This document shows, in pieces, positions 1 through 11,530 of a DNA stretch of 64,000 nucleotides (position 1 is the first letter of the stretch; every line of letters begins with the position of its first letter). Location: assembly GCA_000711775.1 (NCBI GenBank), contig ARYC01004044.1:1-64000 (forward strand), written 5' to 3'. The position numbers and the translations under genes are program-made. This stretch comes from Oxytricha trifallax (lineage: Eukaryota > Ciliophora > Spirotrichea > Sporadotrichida > Oxytrichidae). Under the pieces are notes generated by a model. The model was not told the origin of the DNA. It searched no databases and saw only the letters and a list, made by a program, of their open reading frames with translations.

Positions 1-851
1 AGTTTTCTTTATTATAAGCTCGCAAGATTATTCACTTTGCATTTGACGATGACACAGGACACTTGAAAATGGTTTAAATTAAATTATAGACAATTCAAAA
101 CATTTCATTTTAAGAAAGTACCACACAAAGAAATTGTTCATTTCCAAAGCCCTCATGGAGGCATGCTCTCAAACCATTTAAAATTGTTAAGAATTGTTGA
201 CCACATTAAAATTAGTCTTAAAACACAATTTAAAATGGTCACTGATGTTACATCTTCAATGATTACCTTAACTTAAAGAGACGATTAGATACATAATATT
301 TTATATTTCAATATATACTTTATGAAAGTCACAAATCGGAGGGAGAATAAGCTCATATGAATTCTAAGCTATTCTACTATTGCTTGTTAAAGTTTTCTTT
401 ATTATAAACTCGCAAGATTATTCACTTTGCATTTGACGATGACACAGAACACTTGAAAATGGTTTAAATTAAATTTAAGACAATTCAAAACATTTCATTA
501 AGAAAGTACCACACAAAGAAATTGTTCATTTCCAAAGCCCTCATGGAGGCAATGCTCTCAAACCATTAAAAATTGCTAAGAAATGTTAACCACATTGAAA
601 TTAGTCTGAAAACACAATTTAAAATGGTCACTGATGTTACATCTTCAATGATTACCTTAACTTTAAGAGACGATTAGATACATAATATTTTATATTTCAA
701 TATATACTTTATGAAAGTCACAAATCGGAGGGAGAATAAGCTCATATGAATTCAAAAGCTATTCTACTCTTGCTTGTTAAAGTTTTCTTTATTATAAGCT
801 CGCAAGATTATTCACTTTGCATTTGACGATGACACAGAACACTTGAAAATG
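1..851. repeat. 390-bp tandem satellite, 2.2 copies
   Basis: Units start at 1, 391 and 781 with the same words (agttttctttattataa, then cgcaagattattcactttgc), so the period is exactly 390 bp. Copies differ by scattered substitutions and one- or two-base indels. The third copy breaks off near 851, where an unrelated inverted-repeat element begins. The array probably continues to the left of the window. No coding frame is evident. Germline-limited satellites of about 170 and 380 bp are known from Oxytricha; the match here is by unit size only, not by sequence comparison. Confidence 0.93.
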
Positions 852-854
852 ACA

Positions 855-1243
855 TTCGATTTGGGAAAATGAATTAAAATTAAAATAATTATATATTAAA
901 ATCATGGCAGCTATCTAATACAAAGGAGCTAAAAATTCAAATTTGAATCGATCCTACTGTAGATACCTCAATTTTAGCTGGACTTTACAATTGGCAATAT
1001 TGCTGAATCATCCAATGAAGCGAGTTATTTTGATTTTTAGCTAACTCCCAAAAATAGTAAAAAGGTTTTTTCTCGCTATGGAGGAGAGATAAATTCATTT
1101 TAGCATTAACATCACCGTCTCATTTTCAATGCGCTTTCTAGAGAGTATGATATTGTTAGGGTTTGGAGACATTTTCCAAAAATTTAACCGAATGTAATTA
1201 ATAATTAATTAAATATAATTTTAATTTATTTTCCCAAATCGAA
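855..1243. mobile_element. 389-bp non-autonomous TIR element
   Basis: The ends are inverted copies: ttcgatttgggaaaat on the left and attttcccaaatcgaa on the right, followed on both sides by more AT-rich inverted sequence. The interior carries a word, ttttagctggactttacaa, that reappears as ttagctggactttgata in the snap-back element at 34289-34704, with similar sequence (ttggc, gcgag) downstream in both. The two are therefore probably one family. No ORF is visible. It abuts the satellite directly. A target duplication is not clear. Confidence 0.7.
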
Positions 1244-1505
1244 CGTATTTCTTTTATAAATGAATATAATTGGATGATAGAAAGTGACATATTTTTTGTA
1301 ATATACTCAACGTTATCTTCATATTAACCATTTAAAGATATCAGACATTAATTATAAAACTTATCTCCGAATAGAAAATTAAAATAATTAGAGTTAAAAA
1401 CTAATGATTAACAATCTAAACTGAAAATTACTTAATTACCATTAGATCTTACAAGATGTAAGTAAAATACATGAGTAATCTAAGAGATAAAAACATAGAC
1501 ATTTA

Positions 1506-2195
1506 ATGCTAAATAGTAAACCTAATTCATTTAAATTAAACCAGTACAATGACTCCGAAGATTATGAGAGCATTGAAAGATTGGTGGAGGAACAGAAAGT
1601 AAGAAAGAAACAATTTCAGCTGACAAATATAACAGGATTTAAAGTTATAATATTAGGGAATCACTATTTCCTCAGAGATTATTGCATAATACTTTTTTTT
1701 AAAATTTATAACTAATTTAATTAAATTAAATGTTTAAATGATTTGATTACCTTAAACTTGAGTGGTGATCATTGTTTACTACAAAGTACAGCACTTATTA
1801 AGTAATTTAAACTGTATAAAACCGTATTTTATATTAAAAATTATTTAATTCTTTTAACTTAATATCATAAATATTTAATTATAGACATAACATTTTAAGA
1901 AAATCAAATCGATAGATGTCTAAGTGTATTATTCAAAATACCTTGTGATTAAAAGAGTTTAAATTTAAAATAATAAATATTTAATTCATACACGCTTAAA
2001 ACACAACTCCTGCATATAAATATTCCACACTATTTTAAATAATCTACTTTAATTAAAAACATAATATTAAAAGGACATTCTACAAAATGGATTTAAACGT
2101 TATCATTAATGGCATTTACATATAAAAAATAAATAGTTATTTAGTTATTTTGCATTAAATTACTTATTTCTTTGAATTCTATCAACAATAAGTGA
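1506..2195 (+). CDS. AT-rich open frame, product unknown
   Basis: Under the ciliate code (TAA/TAG = Gln, TGA stop) the frame from ATG 1506 stays open for 230 codons and ends at TGA 2193-2195. The first 45 residues look like a real protein: polar and acidic (NDSEDYESIERLVEEQK) with balanced composition. After about residue 46 the sequence becomes rich in Ile, Leu, Asn, Tyr and Lys, as expected of translated AT-rich noncoding DNA. One reading is a short macronuclear-destined exon (about 1500-1640) followed by internal eliminated sequence. The frame is also open upstream of 1506. No family recognised. Confidence 0.3.
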
Positions 2196-2749
2196 TGATG
2201 AACTCAAAACATTATTCAAATCTTTACTTCTCTTATTCTTCAATTCAGATGGAACGAACAATAGATCTTAACTACAAATTTAACAGGCTCTATAGGTATC
2301 AGCAAATATCATCATCCCCTTTTTAAAGTATAAAACTTAGTAGAATAACTTAATTCAGAAGATTTCCTTTAATTGAAGAATATTACTATTGCCACTAGAA
2401 TGATTTCTTTTGGTTTGTTAGGGATATTTTATTGGAATAATTGAAAAAACCCGTCAACCAAAAGACCTAATATACACCAATTATCCAGCATTCCGAATTC
2501 AATAACAATTAATATAGCCAGATAAGCATTCTAATTACCTTTGCAATAAATTAATATACTTTTAATTGCTACATTGCTGAACTAATCTTATAAATCTATG
2601 TGATTCAAAAATTCTAATTTAAATATATTAAATTTTCAATAAAAAACTAACTTCCGGAAATACTATATTTAATTGAGTTTAAACATAGATAAATTAAAAA
2701 GTACATTTATGCTTACTTTTACAAAAGATAAAAATAGTAAACATTTTGA
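2195..2749 (+). CDS. AT-rich open frame overlapping the previous one
   Basis: ATG at 2195 (a second at 2198) opens a 185-codon frame in the ciliate code ending at TGA 2747-2749. The start overlaps the previous stop as TGATG. The first 120 residues contain motifs such as SSIQMERTIDLNYKFNRLY and varied residues including Trp, Pro and His; the tail is low in complexity. Chance frames of this length are expected here because only TGA terminates, so this is a weak candidate. Product unknown. Confidence 0.2.
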
Positions 2750-3479
2750 AGTTTTTGTTTGTATAGAAGAAAAAGCATAAAAAGAGGAAGATGAAGATAG
2801 ATAGAAAGGTATAGTAGAAGATGAGAAAATGAAGAACTTTGTAAACTACGAAATGTTGATCAAACTACTTCTTAATTATATAAAAAAAACAATAAAACCT
2901 CTATTTTATACTTGCTGAAAATATATAAAATTCCATGATCTATATATATATATATATATATTATTAAAAAATTGATTCTATTGACTATTAATTATTTATT
3001 TTGTTAAAACAATCAAAATTAATGTTGCCCTGTTTAGTCTCGTAATATTTCATTGGCAGTTGAATTTTGATGTCCACCTTGGTAGAAATATATTTTCTTT
3101 CGCATCAAAGGTCTATTTAAAAGGACCTTTTGTTCTCCAATAATATTCCTAATTAAAAGCACTTTACTCATTATGATTTAATTAAATCAAAATAAGTCAA
3201 ATAAAACTATGATATACCTCCATTACCATTTAAATATATATTAGCCATATAATAAGAAATTGCCTCTATATTATAATTTCATACAAAATGAAAAAATTAA
3301 AATATACAAGATATTGAATTTGAAATAAATAATGAGGTAATTCTAATAATTATTAAATTTATATAAGAATTATTAGTAGTAGTAGTAAGTAACTTAGAAG
3401 TAAATTAATAATAATCTAATTATTCCAATAATTGTAAGAAGTAGAAATGTAAGGGGAAATATCAAAAATTTAGATATAC
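2750..3479. other. AT-rich spacer with microsatellites
   Basis: No convincing gene is seen. A (TA)n run lies at 2941-2962 and a short TAG-rich run near 3371-3386. Base composition is typical of the non-coding parts of the window. Confidence 0.6.
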
Positions 3480-3960
3480 TTGGCATGTACGTGGTTCCTC
3501 GCTCTCCTCATTCATAATTCTCACTCTTTGCATTTGTCTGATCTCTTTCCTTTTCTTCAACATTGTCATCCTTCGTGCAGATCTTTTTTCCCTCTTTCTC
3601 TTTGTCAATCTCTCTTGCTTCTTCCTTTAGTTTTTCTTAAACTTGTTGGGTTGTTCTATTGAAGAGATAGCCTTCGACTTCATGGGTGTTCTCACCAAAC
3701 CACTGAATCTCCCTTCAAAGTCCTAGTTTTCGATCTCTATCTGCTCTCTCACGATAACGTTGTCTTTGTTCTGTCTCTGTGATTAAATCTAACCTCCTGT
3801 ACTTTATCCCAGAACTCTCTTTCCTTATTATAATGTTCATGCCTTCCTAGTTTTCCTCAATCAGGTCTATTCCTCTTGGTAATTTTTACTGAATTTTGAT
3901 TAGTTCATCTTCCTTCTTTAAAGCCGTAATAACTTTTTAATTAATTATTATTTAATTATA
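3480..3960 (-). pseudogene. LINE-associated Lys/Glu-rich coiled-coil ORF, partial
   Basis: Read on the minus strand in the ciliate code from about 3925, a frame of roughly 135 codons is rich in Lys, Glu, Arg and Gln, with heptad-like stretches such as QVQEKLKEEAREIDKEKEGK. It runs to a TGA at about 3500 but is crossed by one in-frame TGA. Upstream of it, 3915-3960 repeats nearly word for word the sequence at 9343-9385 (gccgtaataa, then ttaattaattattatttaatt), which is the 5' side of the LINE copy to the right. So this is probably the 5' end of a second, truncated member of the same family, and the frame may be its first ORF. The family assignment rests on that shared end only. Confidence 0.45.
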
Positions 3961-3987
3961 TTATTAAATAAGGAATTAACTTGTGAG

Positions 3988-5439
3988 ATGTCCAAAATAT
4001 CTTATGAGCGATACGAAAAATTCCTAAAAGACTAGGGTTATTTTTAAAACCCGGCTACAGAGTTTGAGAATACTTATAATGAGTACCTCAAGATAATTTA
4101 TTAACTAGGAGCAGGAAAAGTCAGAACTGCTATTAAAAAAGAACCTACACTCTGTAAACCACAGAGCGCTCAAGAAAAGTTGGAAGAAAGAGCGCTCCTC
4201 CGAGACTGGATCTTAAGTTCAGAAATGGCCTCGCACTGGGAAGACAAGGAATCTCCATCCCAAAAAAAGCACAACAATATAAAAAAGAACACTGGAACTA
4301 AGCCCCGCTACGACGCTTATGCCTAAAGATATCACGAGTCTGAAAAAGACTCTGAACAAGACTAATGGCAAGATGAAATAGACTACGACTCCTTCAGTGA
4401 TGAAGATGAAGGAGATGAGCTAGACTACGTAGAATAGTACTACTTTGACAAAAGACAAAAGGTATCACAACACTAGCAACTATAGCTAACACACAAGGCA
4501 ACCAGACAACAACAACAATTTGAGAGAGAAAAATACCAGCACTGCACTAGCAGACACTAAAACTTCTTTAACAAGAAATAATCTTAGTTGTCATACTAAA
4601 AAACACCTTATACAAAAAGGTTTTTTAACTCAAAAAAACAACAGGCCTTTAACTCCCATATTGAATAGTTAACATAAACTTGCTTAGACCCTCCTCCCAC
4701 ATAAGTACAAATTCCTCAGCTAATAGAGGAAACATCACCCAATACATCATAACAGTCTAATAAAGACTTAAACTTATAACAGGTACTTACTACATCACAA
4801 GAACATCAGGAACAAAAGGGCTAAAAATCAGAACTAGATACAAAAATAGACTTGTCACCTTCTTCATCTTTTTCAATACTAGATAGGGAAGACTCTTCAT
4901 ACTTCTCAGTACTAGATATGACGACTCCTAATACGTCACAGATCGGTATATCTGATCAGATTCTGACCAGAACAGATTATCCGATACATATCCCACATAT
5001 TATTATATAGTAACCCTATAAGTTCTATCATAAACTATTTTACAATAACTATATAACAATTTAAATTTGGGACTAGAACCTAAGGAGTCTTGAAAAACTT
5101 ATAGCAATCCAAAACACACACTCACCACAAGATCTACAGAAATTAGATCTTAATAAGTTAGATGAAGATAATTTACAGGTACTACACTAATACTGGAAGA
5201 GAATCAAGTTCAAAAAGATCTAGAGGAATAAAGAATTCAACAAGGAAAATGAAAAAGAAAAAAACACCTACTACTTTAGAGGACTCCACAAAAATTTAAG
5301 GCTAAAACTACTAGAAAACAGAAACATCAGAAAAGGAAAAATCAAGTAATCAGACAAAAATAAGAAGAAGATCAACTGGAGAACCTCAAAAATCAGAGTA
5401 GTATAACTATCGGAGTATCACAGAGACACTAGATTTTGA
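3988..5439 (+). CDS. Intact 483-aa acidic/Gln-rich ORF, product unknown
   Basis: ATG 3988-3990 opens an uninterrupted 484-codon frame ending at TGA 5437-5439. More than twenty in-frame TAA and TAG codons fall where Gln fits, so it demonstrates the TAA/TAG = Gln code. The N-terminal 80 residues are mixed and globular-looking (LSSEMASHWEDKE). Residues about 115-150 are strongly acidic (SFSDEDEGDELDYVEQYY), about 150-185 Gln-rich, about 300-330 Ser/Thr-rich with repeats of the type SILDREDSSYFSVLD, and the last 100 basic with many Lys and Arg. No zinc knuckle, transmembrane helix or enzyme motif was found. It lies between a shared LINE 5'-end sequence and the 3' tail of a convergent LINE. It may be a transposon-borne ORF (gag/ORF1-like architecture) or a germline-limited gene. 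That it is coding is well supported; function is unknown. Confidence 0.8.
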
Positions 5440-5534
5440 TTAGTGCCTACAAAACTAAACTATTAAAAGGGCTTGACATTTATATATATTAAACATATAT
5501 CAGATCGGGGGTCCCAGAGACCTCAATGTGATAT

Positions 5535-5538
5535 AATT

Positions 5539-5589
<51 letters not shown>

Positions 5590-5590
5590 T
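5535..5590. repeat. (ATT)n microsatellite, likely LINE 3' tail
   Basis: A nearly pure ATT run of about 56 bp. On the minus strand it reads (TAA)n. Some non-LTR retrotransposons, for example the I clade, end in simple repeats of this kind, and it sits just beyond the 3' side of the minus-strand reverse transcriptase, so it probably marks that element's 3' end. Confidence 0.6.
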
Positions 5591-5639
5591 AATTATGATT
5601 CTACTGATTCCCTTATTATTTATACTTCTTAAATTATCT

Positions 5640-7660
5640 CATTTTAGACTATCATTCTTGTTGAATTAATTCAAGTTTCTTTTCATCAAACTCCTAATCC
5701 TTTTTTTTGACGTAGGCCACTCCAAATAGTTTCTTTACTGGTTGATAGTACTCATGCTTTTCTAAGTTTCTCATCCTTTGGTCTAACCAAATCATGTTAG
5801 TTATGATATCTATTTATTGGTGGGTGCTTAAGTCAATAATCCTATTCTCTCTAATTATCTTTGAGAATCTTGTCGGATCCCTTGCAGTATTTATTAGGTT
5901 GCACTTCTTCAAATGATTCGAGTCCACGAATACTTTGTGTATATTGCAGTAGTGGCTCATCCCATAATTGATTATAGTTTTCCCCTAACTTATTGCCATC
6001 ATAGTATCCACTACATTCTTAGTTATAAAAATCTTTTTCTTTTTTTAACGCTTTTCCTTGAGATATTATCTCGTCCTTTGCTTATTTAGGTCTCAAGAAC
6101 TTATCAATGCTCATTTTGACCTTCTTCATGTTCTTCATAACTAAGTCTCTAATGATTTCACTGGTGTTTGTCTCCTTTAATTGTGTTACATTCCTTAAAA
6201 TTTTATTAGTAATGTCTTTTGCTGTTTTTAAAGCAATCCTCTTAAGTTAGAGCTCCATTCTTTCAATCTCTTCAATTTTCACGATATGGGCCGCCACCAG
6301 TGGGGTGTATTTATTAATCATCAATGATCCATCTATGCCATCATTATGGTATCGCATATTGTTCGATTGTTTGAGCTTGTAAGTTTTTGGTAAAATTATA
6401 TTTTGCTTTTTATCTCGTTCCACGTATTCTTTTGTGAATTTTGAGTAAAAAAGACAAATGTTGAGCCCAAAGTATCTTTCTTCTTCTACTTTCTTGATTC
6501 CCTCTATTTAAAACTCATTCTCAAAGGTCTTTGCATCACTCAAAAATATCTTTTTTTTTGTGTTAAGTTTCAGGTTGTGTGTATTTTCTATATCTCGGAA
6601 GCTGCTGATGGCTCTTCTGAATTGTTAAGGATCTTTTACATTTATCAGGATGTCATCTGCAAAAGCTATTAATTTTTCCTATTTGATTAATGATATTCCT
6701 TTTGTGAGTATATTGCGTCTTATAGGTATATGTTAAACAACATTGGTGAAAGACGACTACCTTAAGCTACTCCTTATTATGTTTGTATATCTTCCTCCTC
6801 AAACTTAATCTTGTTCCCGGAGTATAATAACTCTATTAGGCTAACCATTTCTTTATTTTTCGAGTTATTTATTCTATTTCTCAGGATAGACATTAGCTTG
6901 TCTTTCCATACTAAGTCGTAAGCTTTTTGAAGGTCTACCAACAGAAAGGCTACTCTTTTTTACACTTCCTTCTTGAAGACTTTATGTGTTCTAACATTCT
7001 TATCAGGTTAATATGAGTACTCTTGTTTTTTTTGAATCTATTTTGGTAGTTACCTGTTGTTAATATTTCGCTGTTCACATCGGTTATTTTGTTGATTATA
7101 ACTTTTTCGATTATCTTACTTAGGTGGGAATTAATCACTATTGGTTTCGTATTGCTGACATCAGAGTACAAGTGATTTTAGTCTTTGCTCAGTAGTATTA
7201 ACCTTGCCTCCTTTATATTTTCTGGGAGTTATTTATTATTTAGCCAATTTGCTATATTCTCACTCATTCTTTCTGATTTAAGTAGCATCTTCCCATCAAA
7301 TCCATCTGGACCGATAGCTTTATTAAAATTGCATTCTCCAGTACTTCTTTTTACGTTTTCTATACTACAGAAGCTTTCTCCTTCGTGTTCTTCGTTCATT
7401 ATTTCAACATTCCTAATCTATCCCTAGAATTTGCATTCTCTTTTGTCTTTAAAAATTTGCCCATAAAATACTAGAATTTTCTTTTTTGTTTGTTCTCCTA
7501 TCTCTACTCTCTCGTCTCTTATAGTCAACCCCTTTATCGGTATACATTATCTCTATGTTTTTGTTAGTCTTTTAACCATGTAAAAGATCCCTTTTACATC
7601 GTTCTTATCTAGGCATTGTTCTAGGTATCTAATAGCTTATTTCCATTACACTTTTGCCTG
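5640..7660 (-). pseudogene. LINE reverse transcriptase domain
   Basis: Minus-strand translation in the ciliate code shows the standard order of non-LTR reverse transcriptase blocks. FNKAIGPDGFDGKMLLKSE near 7300 corresponds to the N-terminal 'A.GPDGI...' block. VINSHLSKIIEKVII near 7130 matches the 'L.....K..E' block. LLVDLQKAYDLVWKDKL near 6920 is palm motif A with its Asp. GVAQGSRLSPMLFNIYLQDA near 6750 is motif B. IAFADDILI near 6660 is the catalytic motif C with FADD. The C-terminal part down to 5640 is Lys- and Cys-containing but less clear. At least two frame changes occur between these blocks, so the gene is broken. It acts by target-primed reverse transcription in the family generally. 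Confidence 0.82.
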
Positions 7661-7664
7661 TTGG

Positions 7665-8110
7665 AATTAGTAAATATTCAAAAATAGATCAAAATGTAAA
7701 TTAATAATCAAGAACATTGATTTATTATAATTATTTATTAAAATAAATAAAATTTACGAGCTAAGTCGAGAAACAAAACTTTTTGAGTTAGCTCGTATTG
7801 ATTTATATTATTTAATTTTTATAAAATATTAAAGTTGATTTTTTTAACTCTTATTTATACATGCTATACCTAATAATCTCATCCAATATAATTAATTTAT
7901 TTAATCATTGACATTTATTATTGGTAGAATTAATAATAAGATGATTGTTAACCAATATTGTTTAAATTGAACTTATCTTTTATGAAAAATTTAAGCCATT
8001 TTTAATATTTTATTTATATTAACTTATTCCACTTACTCGAGCATAATATATTTTAAATATATATAATGCAAAAATATTATAAATTTCAATTTTTTATTAT
8101 TTAATCATTC
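7665..8110. other. AT-rich insertion inside the LINE
   Basis: About 440 bp of AT-rich sequence without coding character separates the endonuclease from the reverse transcriptase. It contains a hairpin word pair, acgagctaa and ttagctcgt, near 7755-7795. Short similar words flank it (ggaattag on the left, gcaattcta on the right) and may be an imperfect target duplication. It could be a small transposable element or an internal eliminated sequence. Confidence 0.4.
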
Positions 8111-8965
8111 TCTGGCAATTCTAAGTAATTTTACTAAATACGTCTCTTATCTTTGTATTGTTATTCTTAACTGCCCATTCCGGTGGTTATTAGTACCAAT
8201 TTCTCCCCTTGGTTTACTTTCCATGTTGATCTTCAAAACACTTTTTAATGAGGTTCTTCTAATTATCTGCTGTTATTTCCCTGCCTTCTTCAATAAATGT
8301 CTTCCAGCACTATTTTCTTACATCTGAAATCCTCATTGTTTTTTCTTTGTAAGTTAGTTTAAAGTCATTTTCTTGTAATTTTATTCTGAGCATTACTTGG
8401 ACAAGTTTGTTGTCTGTTAAAATCATTTTGTTCGTCTCTCATTCTATGGTTTCCACGTTTGAGATAATCTGATCTAGTTGGTTTTTTTAACATGAGTTTC
8501 CACTCTCTCAGGAATGGATTCTTTCAAACCTTTTTTGTTTAATTTTTTTCCCAGTTCTTTAATGTGGTAGTAGAAATCTCCCATGACAATTATCCTTTAT
8601 TTTTGGCACTTTTGTTTTAGTAATTTTATCATGTAGATTAGTCTGTTTTGGAGCTCTTTGATCTCCTCATTCCAATATGGTGGTATGTAAGCTGTAATAA
8701 TGTGTAGAGGGAAGCCTCCAACATTCAGTATTGTCCAAGTCACGTATTGTCTTAATGATTTTATCGTCTTCATTTCGAATCTGCCATTGTTAATCACCAT
8801 TACTCCTCCATTCCTTGCCAGTTAGGTCTATGCTATGTTCTTATTGTTGAGACAAATTATCCTTTGCAGTCTGGTTTCACCAAACCTATGTAATCGGGTT
8901 TCTTTTTCTCTATTTCTCTTCTTGCTTAAGTTTTGAATTTAGACCTCTGACATTTTACAGGCAAA
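8111..8965 (-). pseudogene. LINE APE-type endonuclease domain
   Basis: Minus-strand reading gives NVRGLNSKLKQE near 8950, the typical 'N.rgl..k' opening of the APE endonuclease domain of LINEs. It is followed in a second frame by a 'DYIGLV.T' block near 8895. Then comes NGGVMVI, a conserved Gly-rich strand, and HIITAYIPPYW near 8700, which matches the 'v.nvY.PP' block. QRIIVMGDFYYHIKELG near 8600 matches the 'GDfN' block. The catalytic His near the C-terminus was not located. The enzyme would nick target DNA to prime reverse transcription. At least one frameshift lies in the first third. Confidence 0.75.
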
Positions 8966-9390
8966 TTTTAAATTCAATTGTCTTAGTGTTGATCTATCTT
9001 TTTTTGCTAATGGTATCTTCTCTTCTCTTGGACCTCGACTTTTCCGCAATTCTCTCGTTCCTTCTCACCCATCCTTCAGCTTCTCTTTTTGGTTAGTAAA
9101 ATTCAAGCTGGCGGCTATTGTAAATCTTAACAGAAAATTGTTTATGTTTTTGAATTGATTATTATTTAACTAAACATTCAGGTTTTGGTACTTTGAATTT
9201 TGCGAATTTTAATTTTCAAAATATTTGTCGAGTGTTTGCTGTAAAGGGTTGATTTTCCCATTTGACAATTTTCTTCTGAATAGACCGGTAGTTTCCTCCT
9301 TCCGCAAATAGGCTGTTTCTCGTTCTCTATTATCCCGCGCCTTCTTTAATGCCGTAATAATTCTTTAATTAATTATTATTTAATTGAATC

Positions 9391-9849
9391 ATAATTATTT
9401 AATTACTAATTTAGTAATAAAATTCTCATAAAAAGAGAAAAAACTAGAATTTTTTAAAAATAATTAATAAGAAATTATCAATAAATAATAAATAGTCAAA
9501 ACTTAATATAACAAATGAAATCAATATTGCTTTTAATTTATATAAAAATTATAATATCAAGACTTATTATTAGTAGTAATATATTATCTCATCCTTTAAT
9601 CGAATATCTAGAAATTTCATTTCTTATAAAATAATATAAATTTTGTTTTAATTTGTCAAATAAATTTGCGACTATTTATAATGAGTTATAATTAATATGA
9701 GAAAATCTAAAATATATATTTAAATAAGAATTATCAAAATATGTTTTTATTAACGAATTTAATTAATTGATATGCATAATTCAAGTAAAAAGGAATAACA
9801 CTTACAATAGGTACTAATATTATTGATTTCATAACTTATAATACTGCTA
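9391..9849. other. AT-rich spacer, nothing recognised
   Basis: Very AT-rich DNA between the LINE and the TBE relic. No coding frame, repeat or structure stands out. Confidence 0.55.
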
Positions 9850-10049
9850 AGGGCCATACATTGACACCTGCTACGGCATAATCTACATGCAATAGTGTAG
9901 AAATTATTGCAAGGATTTTGAATTTATGAGTGTGTTTTGTTAGATAATATTGTAATCTTTCCTTTTAAATTGCTAAAAATGAGCAAAACTAAGATGGTTA
10001 AAGATGAAATAAAATTATTATGAAACAGCTTAAAACACAGCAACACATC

Positions 10050-10690
10050 ATTGGAATTCAGAAAGAATTAATATTTGATTTAGAGAATTAAGCTTTTACT
10101 TAAGAGTTACCCGGAGTCAATATTGAGTCCTTTATCTTTTAATTTCACCTTATCAAAGTCATTGTATAAAGTTCAATGATGATAGAAGTAACTATAGATT
10201 TAACACCAATAAAGTTTAAGAATATATTTTATGCTTATTACATAGAACTTATGAGAAAGTTGTTGAATTGTACTAATAAGCCTTAAAATTTAATTATTTT
10301 TCGAGACTATATTAAAGGTTACCAAATCTCTTTCAATTCATTAAAGGTAGTTTCCAATAATAAACCTAAATCATGCCTAATAAAGAGATAAAATTGAAGA
10401 CTATGGTAGTATTGGTTATATTAAGCACCGAATGTGGACTTAAAACTTATGTTAAAAGAATATTTTCTTTTAAGACAAATGAATTTATTAAAGGATTTAA
10501 GCAACTTGAGTTTGAGTATGAAGACTAAAACTAAAACTTTTCTTTGATAGCCTCAGAAGACACCATAAAAATAGTTGATGGTTTTGCTTAGGACCAAGGT
10601 GGATAGTTAATATATAATGCACCATATTCTTTAAGCTTCAATTGTATAGATGATATTTTTCAAAGGCTAAAAATATTTAAATAATATCTA
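10050..10690 (+). pseudogene. Decayed TBE DDE transposase
   Basis: In the ciliate code the segment STECGLKTYVKRIFSFKTNE followed by FIKGFKQLEFEYED lines up with SEDSGLETYVIHPRSIKTEQ and FIKFLKQLRDKYAD of TBE copy 1. Further on, NAPYSLSFNCIDDIFQRLK lines up with NVPYSPQFNGIELYW, the block holding the catalytic Glu in the intact family; the Glu itself is not conserved here. The block with the second catalytic Asp is also degraded. The family is related to IS630/Tc1 transposases. The upstream part (10050-10390) is too decayed to align with certainty. Confidence 0.68.
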
Positions 10691-10899
10691 TGAAACACCA
10701 AGACTTTAGCTAAACTTACAGAGATCATAAAAAATCAATAATTGTAAATAATATATAGCAAATGAAGGTCATGAATACTGAAACATACATATAAATAAAT
10801 AAAATGAGCACTCTTGAGATATGTTTGCTATAAATATTATTTAGATCATATAAATACTTAAGTTTATTTCTTAATGAAAAATCACTATTGAAATCCTTT

Positions 10900-11530
10900 T
10901 GCTTAGTAAGATTTCTGAATAGACCTTGTTAAATCTTCTAATCTCTGCTAATTTTAAATATTATGCTGATCCTATTCTTCCATGTATTGTTGGTGATTGC
11001 AAGAAGTTTCAAATATTTTCCTCTTATTTTGCTGCTATCTGTCGTATTGTTTGAACAATGACAGATCTATTCGTTTCAAATTCTTAAAATAATTTGTGAG
11101 TAAATGAAGTTCTTGAGTAGTATGGCGATACCTCAAGTTCTTTGAAAAGCATATTATTAATCTCAATACTTTCATATTTTTCTTCCTCGATTAGACATCG
11201 AATCATCAACTACTGCTATGAATCTACCTAGCCCTATAAAAACTCAGTCCTTAATTTGCCTATGACTCTAAAAATAATCTCTTATCTGGTAGCTCATTTA
11301 AGCATTCCCCGTTTATGAGTAATAATTTGTCAAGTCTCTCGTCATTCTTAAGTTGGCTATAAACGTTGCTTACTGAAAGCTCATGATAAGTGGGCATCTA
11401 AGCATCAATTATATCGGTTGATTTAAGTAATTCCCTTATGCTGATCAACACAACCTTTAAAAATCTCTGACTTATTTTCTATAATGAAAGTTGATGGTAG
11501 CCCTCAATAGCTGTCAACAATCAAATCATT
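10900..11530 (-). pseudogene. Decayed TBE 22-kDa protein
   Basis: Minus-strand translation gives MPTYHELSVSNVYSQLKNDE, which matches IPNYHEISVKNLYDDAMSDP of TBE copy 1. Downstream, LIEEEKYESIEINNMLFKEL and then EVSPYYSRTSFTH match the block REIIEEAHKKRYSISPED and then LKKHPYLSSKLMTH of copy 2. One or more frame changes join these. The function of the TBE 22-kDa protein is not established. It lies opposite in strand to the transposase, as in both young copies, which supports the relic assignment. Confidence 0.66.

Larger units (their letters stand above)
5535..9390 (-). mobile_element. Non-LTR retrotransposon (LINE), degenerate
   Basis: On the minus strand the order is apurinic-type endonuclease then reverse transcriptase, as in the second ORF of LINEs with an APE domain. 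The 5' side (9343-9390) repeats the sequence at 3915-3960; the 3' side ends in (TAA)n. The total of about 3.9 kb includes an AT-rich insertion of about 440 bp at 7665-8110 that separates the two domains. Several frameshifts are needed to follow the protein, so this copy looks dead. Another fragment of the family lies at 63537-64000 in the same orientation. No target-site duplication was identified. Confidence 0.8.
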
